Below are positions 62,686 to 64,000 of a DNA stretch of 64,000 bases, in pieces; the first letter of the stretch is position 1; each line of letters starts with the position of its first letter. The DNA comes from JALOLV01 sp046295175 (GTDB taxonomy: Bacteria > Bacteroidota > Bacteroidia > Cytophagales > Spirosomataceae). The notes beneath the pieces are model-generated. The model saw nothing but the letters and a program-made list of their open reading frames with translations. It was not told where the DNA came from and ran no database searches. The stretch is from contig JBKBNY010000012.1 of the NCBI GenBank assembly GCA_046295175.1, positions 109,163 through 173,162 on the forward strand, given 5' to 3'. The position numbers were made by a program, and so were the translations under genes.

Positions 62686-63510
62686 TTATTGGCATTTGTA
62701 AGTGTAAGTTTCTTCATTCTTTTCTGTCATTTGCCCACCACTATGATTAAAAAGTGTCTTTACTGGTAGTCCATTTTTTGAATATTCGTATTCAAATTTT
62801 GTTTCAACAAACCCATCTGGAGTATTTATTCTGGATTTGACGATGTTGTTTTTATTAACAAAGAATGTGAGATTATTACCTCCAGTAGCTGCTGAATATA
62901 CTATAAAATACATTAAAATTTTGTCTGAATATGTCTCGGCAAATGGGTTAGTTTTATTATCGAATTCGAGATTTTCGATTAAAGTTGTTTCCTTACCATT
63001 GATTGGCGATGTGATTTTAGAGATATTTCCGTTTTTGTCATAACTAATATTTGCTACAAATGGAGTCTCAAAAGTAGAAAGCGAAAGGTCAACTCTTATG
63101 ATTTGATTCAGTGCATTTGTCGTGTATTTGGTAAAATAAGAGAATGGCCTGCCTTGACCATCTTTTCCTTCAAACCGAATACCGCTGAGCAATTTGGAGT
63201 TATTGTATTCAAAAAGTATTTGATAGAGATTATTGCTGGTATTGATTGCTTTAAAGGGTAGGTTATTTACATAGCTAATAGAATCAAAATCGGCAAATTC
63301 AAAGATTCGTGTCATTCGATTTTCTTTGTTATATTCAAAAGAATAGCCAAAACCGTGTTCTCCACCACGATAAATTGATTCAAGCACACAATTTTCTTTT
63401 ACTTGTTTTTGGGAAGTTGATGTAGGAAGTAGTCTCTCAGGCTGGTCGGCACAAGAGAATATAGTAGTGATTACTAAAAATAAATTAGCGATTTTCAACA
63501 GTCGATTCAT
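62686..63510 (-). CDS. Hypothetical lipoprotein with YD-repeat-like beta structure
   Basis: A 274-residue protein with lipoprotein signal MNRLLKIANLFLVITTIFSC. The body has repeated Tyr/Asn strand motifs (YSFEYNKENRMTRIFEF, YFTKYTTNALNQIIRVDL, ISYDKNGNISKITSP, FEYEYSKNGLPVKTL), as in DUF4595-like or Rhs-like Bacteroidota lipoproteins. It ends in YTYKCQ. A truncated paralogue lies just upstream at 63601-63894. The ATG at 63510 is preferred to 63546 since the signal starts there. Confidence 0.8.
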   Translation of the reverse strand: MNRLLKIANLFLVITTIFSCADQPERLLPTSTSQKQVKENCVLESIYRGGEHGFGYSFEYNKENRMTRIFEFADFDSISYVNNLPFKAINTSNNLYQILFEYNNSKLLSGIRFEGKDGQGRPFSYFTKYTTNALNQIIRVDLSLSTFETPFVANISYDKNGNISKITSPINGKETTLIENLEFDNKTNPFAETYSDKILMYFIVYSAATGGNNLTFFVNKNNIVKSRINTPDGFVETKFEYEYSKNGLPVKTLFNHSGGQMTEKNEETYTYKCQ

Positions 63511-63578
63511 GTGGCTTTTATCACTCATAATGAAAAAAAGGTGCAAATATCAAGCCAAAACACCTAAAACAAATAAAA

Positions 63579-63600
63579 AAGCCCCAACTGGGGCTTTAGA
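63579..63600 (-). terminator. Terminator after the truncated paralogue (minus strand)
   Basis: Seven-bp stem AAGCCCC/GGGGCTT with AGTT loop and a T6 tract on the minus strand. Confidence 0.8.
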
Positions 63601-63894
63601 TTATTTGCAATCGTAAGAGTAAGTTTCTTTTGTTTTTATCTCACCAGTTGGGTCGGTAATTGAGATTGATGCGGCTGTCGGATAAGTTTCAGTATTGTAT
63701 GTATAAGAATATTTTACATCAATTGGTTTACCATCATTATCATAAACTTTGGCTTTGGTAACGTTATTTTTATTGAAAAAATTGTAATTGGTTACCTCTC
63801 CATTCAAAAGCGTAAATAATCCAAAGAAAACATTGATTCGGTAAATTGTTTGATTACCCGAGAATGGGTTTTTCTTATCGAACTTGTCTAACAT
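63601..63894 (-). pseudogene. 3' remnant of a paralogue of the 62686-63510 lipoprotein, cut by an insertion sequence
   Basis: 97 codons align with the C-terminal third of the neighbouring lipoprotein: FDKKNPF versus FDNKTNPF, FFNKNNVTKAKV versus FFVNKNNIVKSRI, and the same YSYDCK/YTYKCQ end. Signal peptide and N-terminal two thirds are absent. Homology stops at the ATG, and the next bases upstream encode a transposase C-terminus. So this is a gene end left after IS insertion rather than a small gene. Confidence 0.75.
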
Positions 63895-63897
63895 TAA

Positions 63898-64000
63898 TTA
63901 GTGATTTATTTTTCTTACAAAACATATCGCCATTGCGATAATATTAAGACATCGCCAATTATTAGCTTTAGTCTCATATCTCACTAACAAAGCTTTGAAT
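63898..64000 (-). mobile_element. C-terminal end of an IS transposase, continues beyond the window
   Basis: The minus strand reads FKALLVRYETKANNWRCLNI then IAMAICFVRKINH and a stop at 63898-63900. This is the pattern found at the very end of IS5-type transposases (..DKFKALLVRYE.....W......A....RK.). Only 33 codons are in the window; the IS end and inverted repeat lie between this stop and about 63888. Family assignment is tentative. Confidence 0.7.

Overview
The window is a gene-dense piece of a low-GC chromosome from a member of the Bacteroidota, most likely the order Cytophagales. This is inferred from the gene families (DUF1003, CsbD-like, PorT-type barrel, LptE/SecG block, SusC-like barrel without SusD), from start codons that lack Shine-Dalgarno sequences, and from several TAnnTTTG -7 promoter boxes. 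One tRNA gene promoter fits TTTG-N20-TAnnTTTG. No rRNA genes, CRISPR array or prophage were seen. The only mobile DNA is the 3' end of a transposase gene at the right edge.

Layout. 1-1114: end of groEL and its terminator. 1.2-15.3 kb: a long plus-strand run of envelope and stress genes. It begins with a small AraC-type regulator, then a short transcript, DUF1003, UspA, an L,D-transpeptidase, a P-type ATPase, an outer-membrane barrel and a secreted coiled-coil protein. It ends in a tight 11-gene operon (9358-15235): triple BON, CsbD-like, a 26-aa membrane peptide, a frameshifted coiled-coil lipoprotein, cupin, a 70-aa protein, a 49-aa Lys/Ser-rich protein, GH130, a GT4 fusion, a second CsbD-like protein and a 31-aa membrane peptide. 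Two promoters in this region share the same tandem-repeat architecture. 15.3-21.3 kb (minus): a GltB-like FMN protein, aroA and envelope proteins. 21.4-28.2 kb: a malate/lactate-type dehydrogenase, aguB, a TlpA-like protein, an ECF sigma/anti-sigma pair, a sterol desaturase-like protein and aguA. AguA and AguB together make putrescine from agmatine.

28.4-33.3 kb: two SurA-like chaperones (one an unusual lipoprotein with an OmpA-like segment) and MoxR. 33.4-40.7 kb: a NagB-like protein, an AraC regulator and a beta-mannan locus (GH26 mannanase, SSS symporter, GH130 mannosylglucose phosphorylase, cellobiose/mannobiose 2-epimerase). The enzymes reconstruct the route mannan to mannobiose to mannosylglucose to mannose-1-phosphate plus glucose, without SusC/SusD. 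40.7-47.5 kb: tRNA-Leu(GAG), an ABC exporter, a large TonB-receptor-like barrel, a YhdH-type oxidoreductase and an SpoU-type RNA methyltransferase.

47.6-54.8 kb (plus): a BamA/TamA-like barrel, miaB, a sigma-54 activator, LptE, a small TPR-like protein and secG. 54.8-62.6 kb (minus): GT2, hemL, an LpoA-like protein, yidC and pyrG. 62.7-64 kb: a lipoprotein and a truncated paralogue whose 5' part has been replaced by the end of an insertion sequence.

The most interesting parts are the 9.4-15.2 kb stress operon with duplicated CsbD-like/membrane-peptide pairs, the two promoters with identical tandem-repeat spacing, and the short terminated transcript just before the DUF1003 gene.
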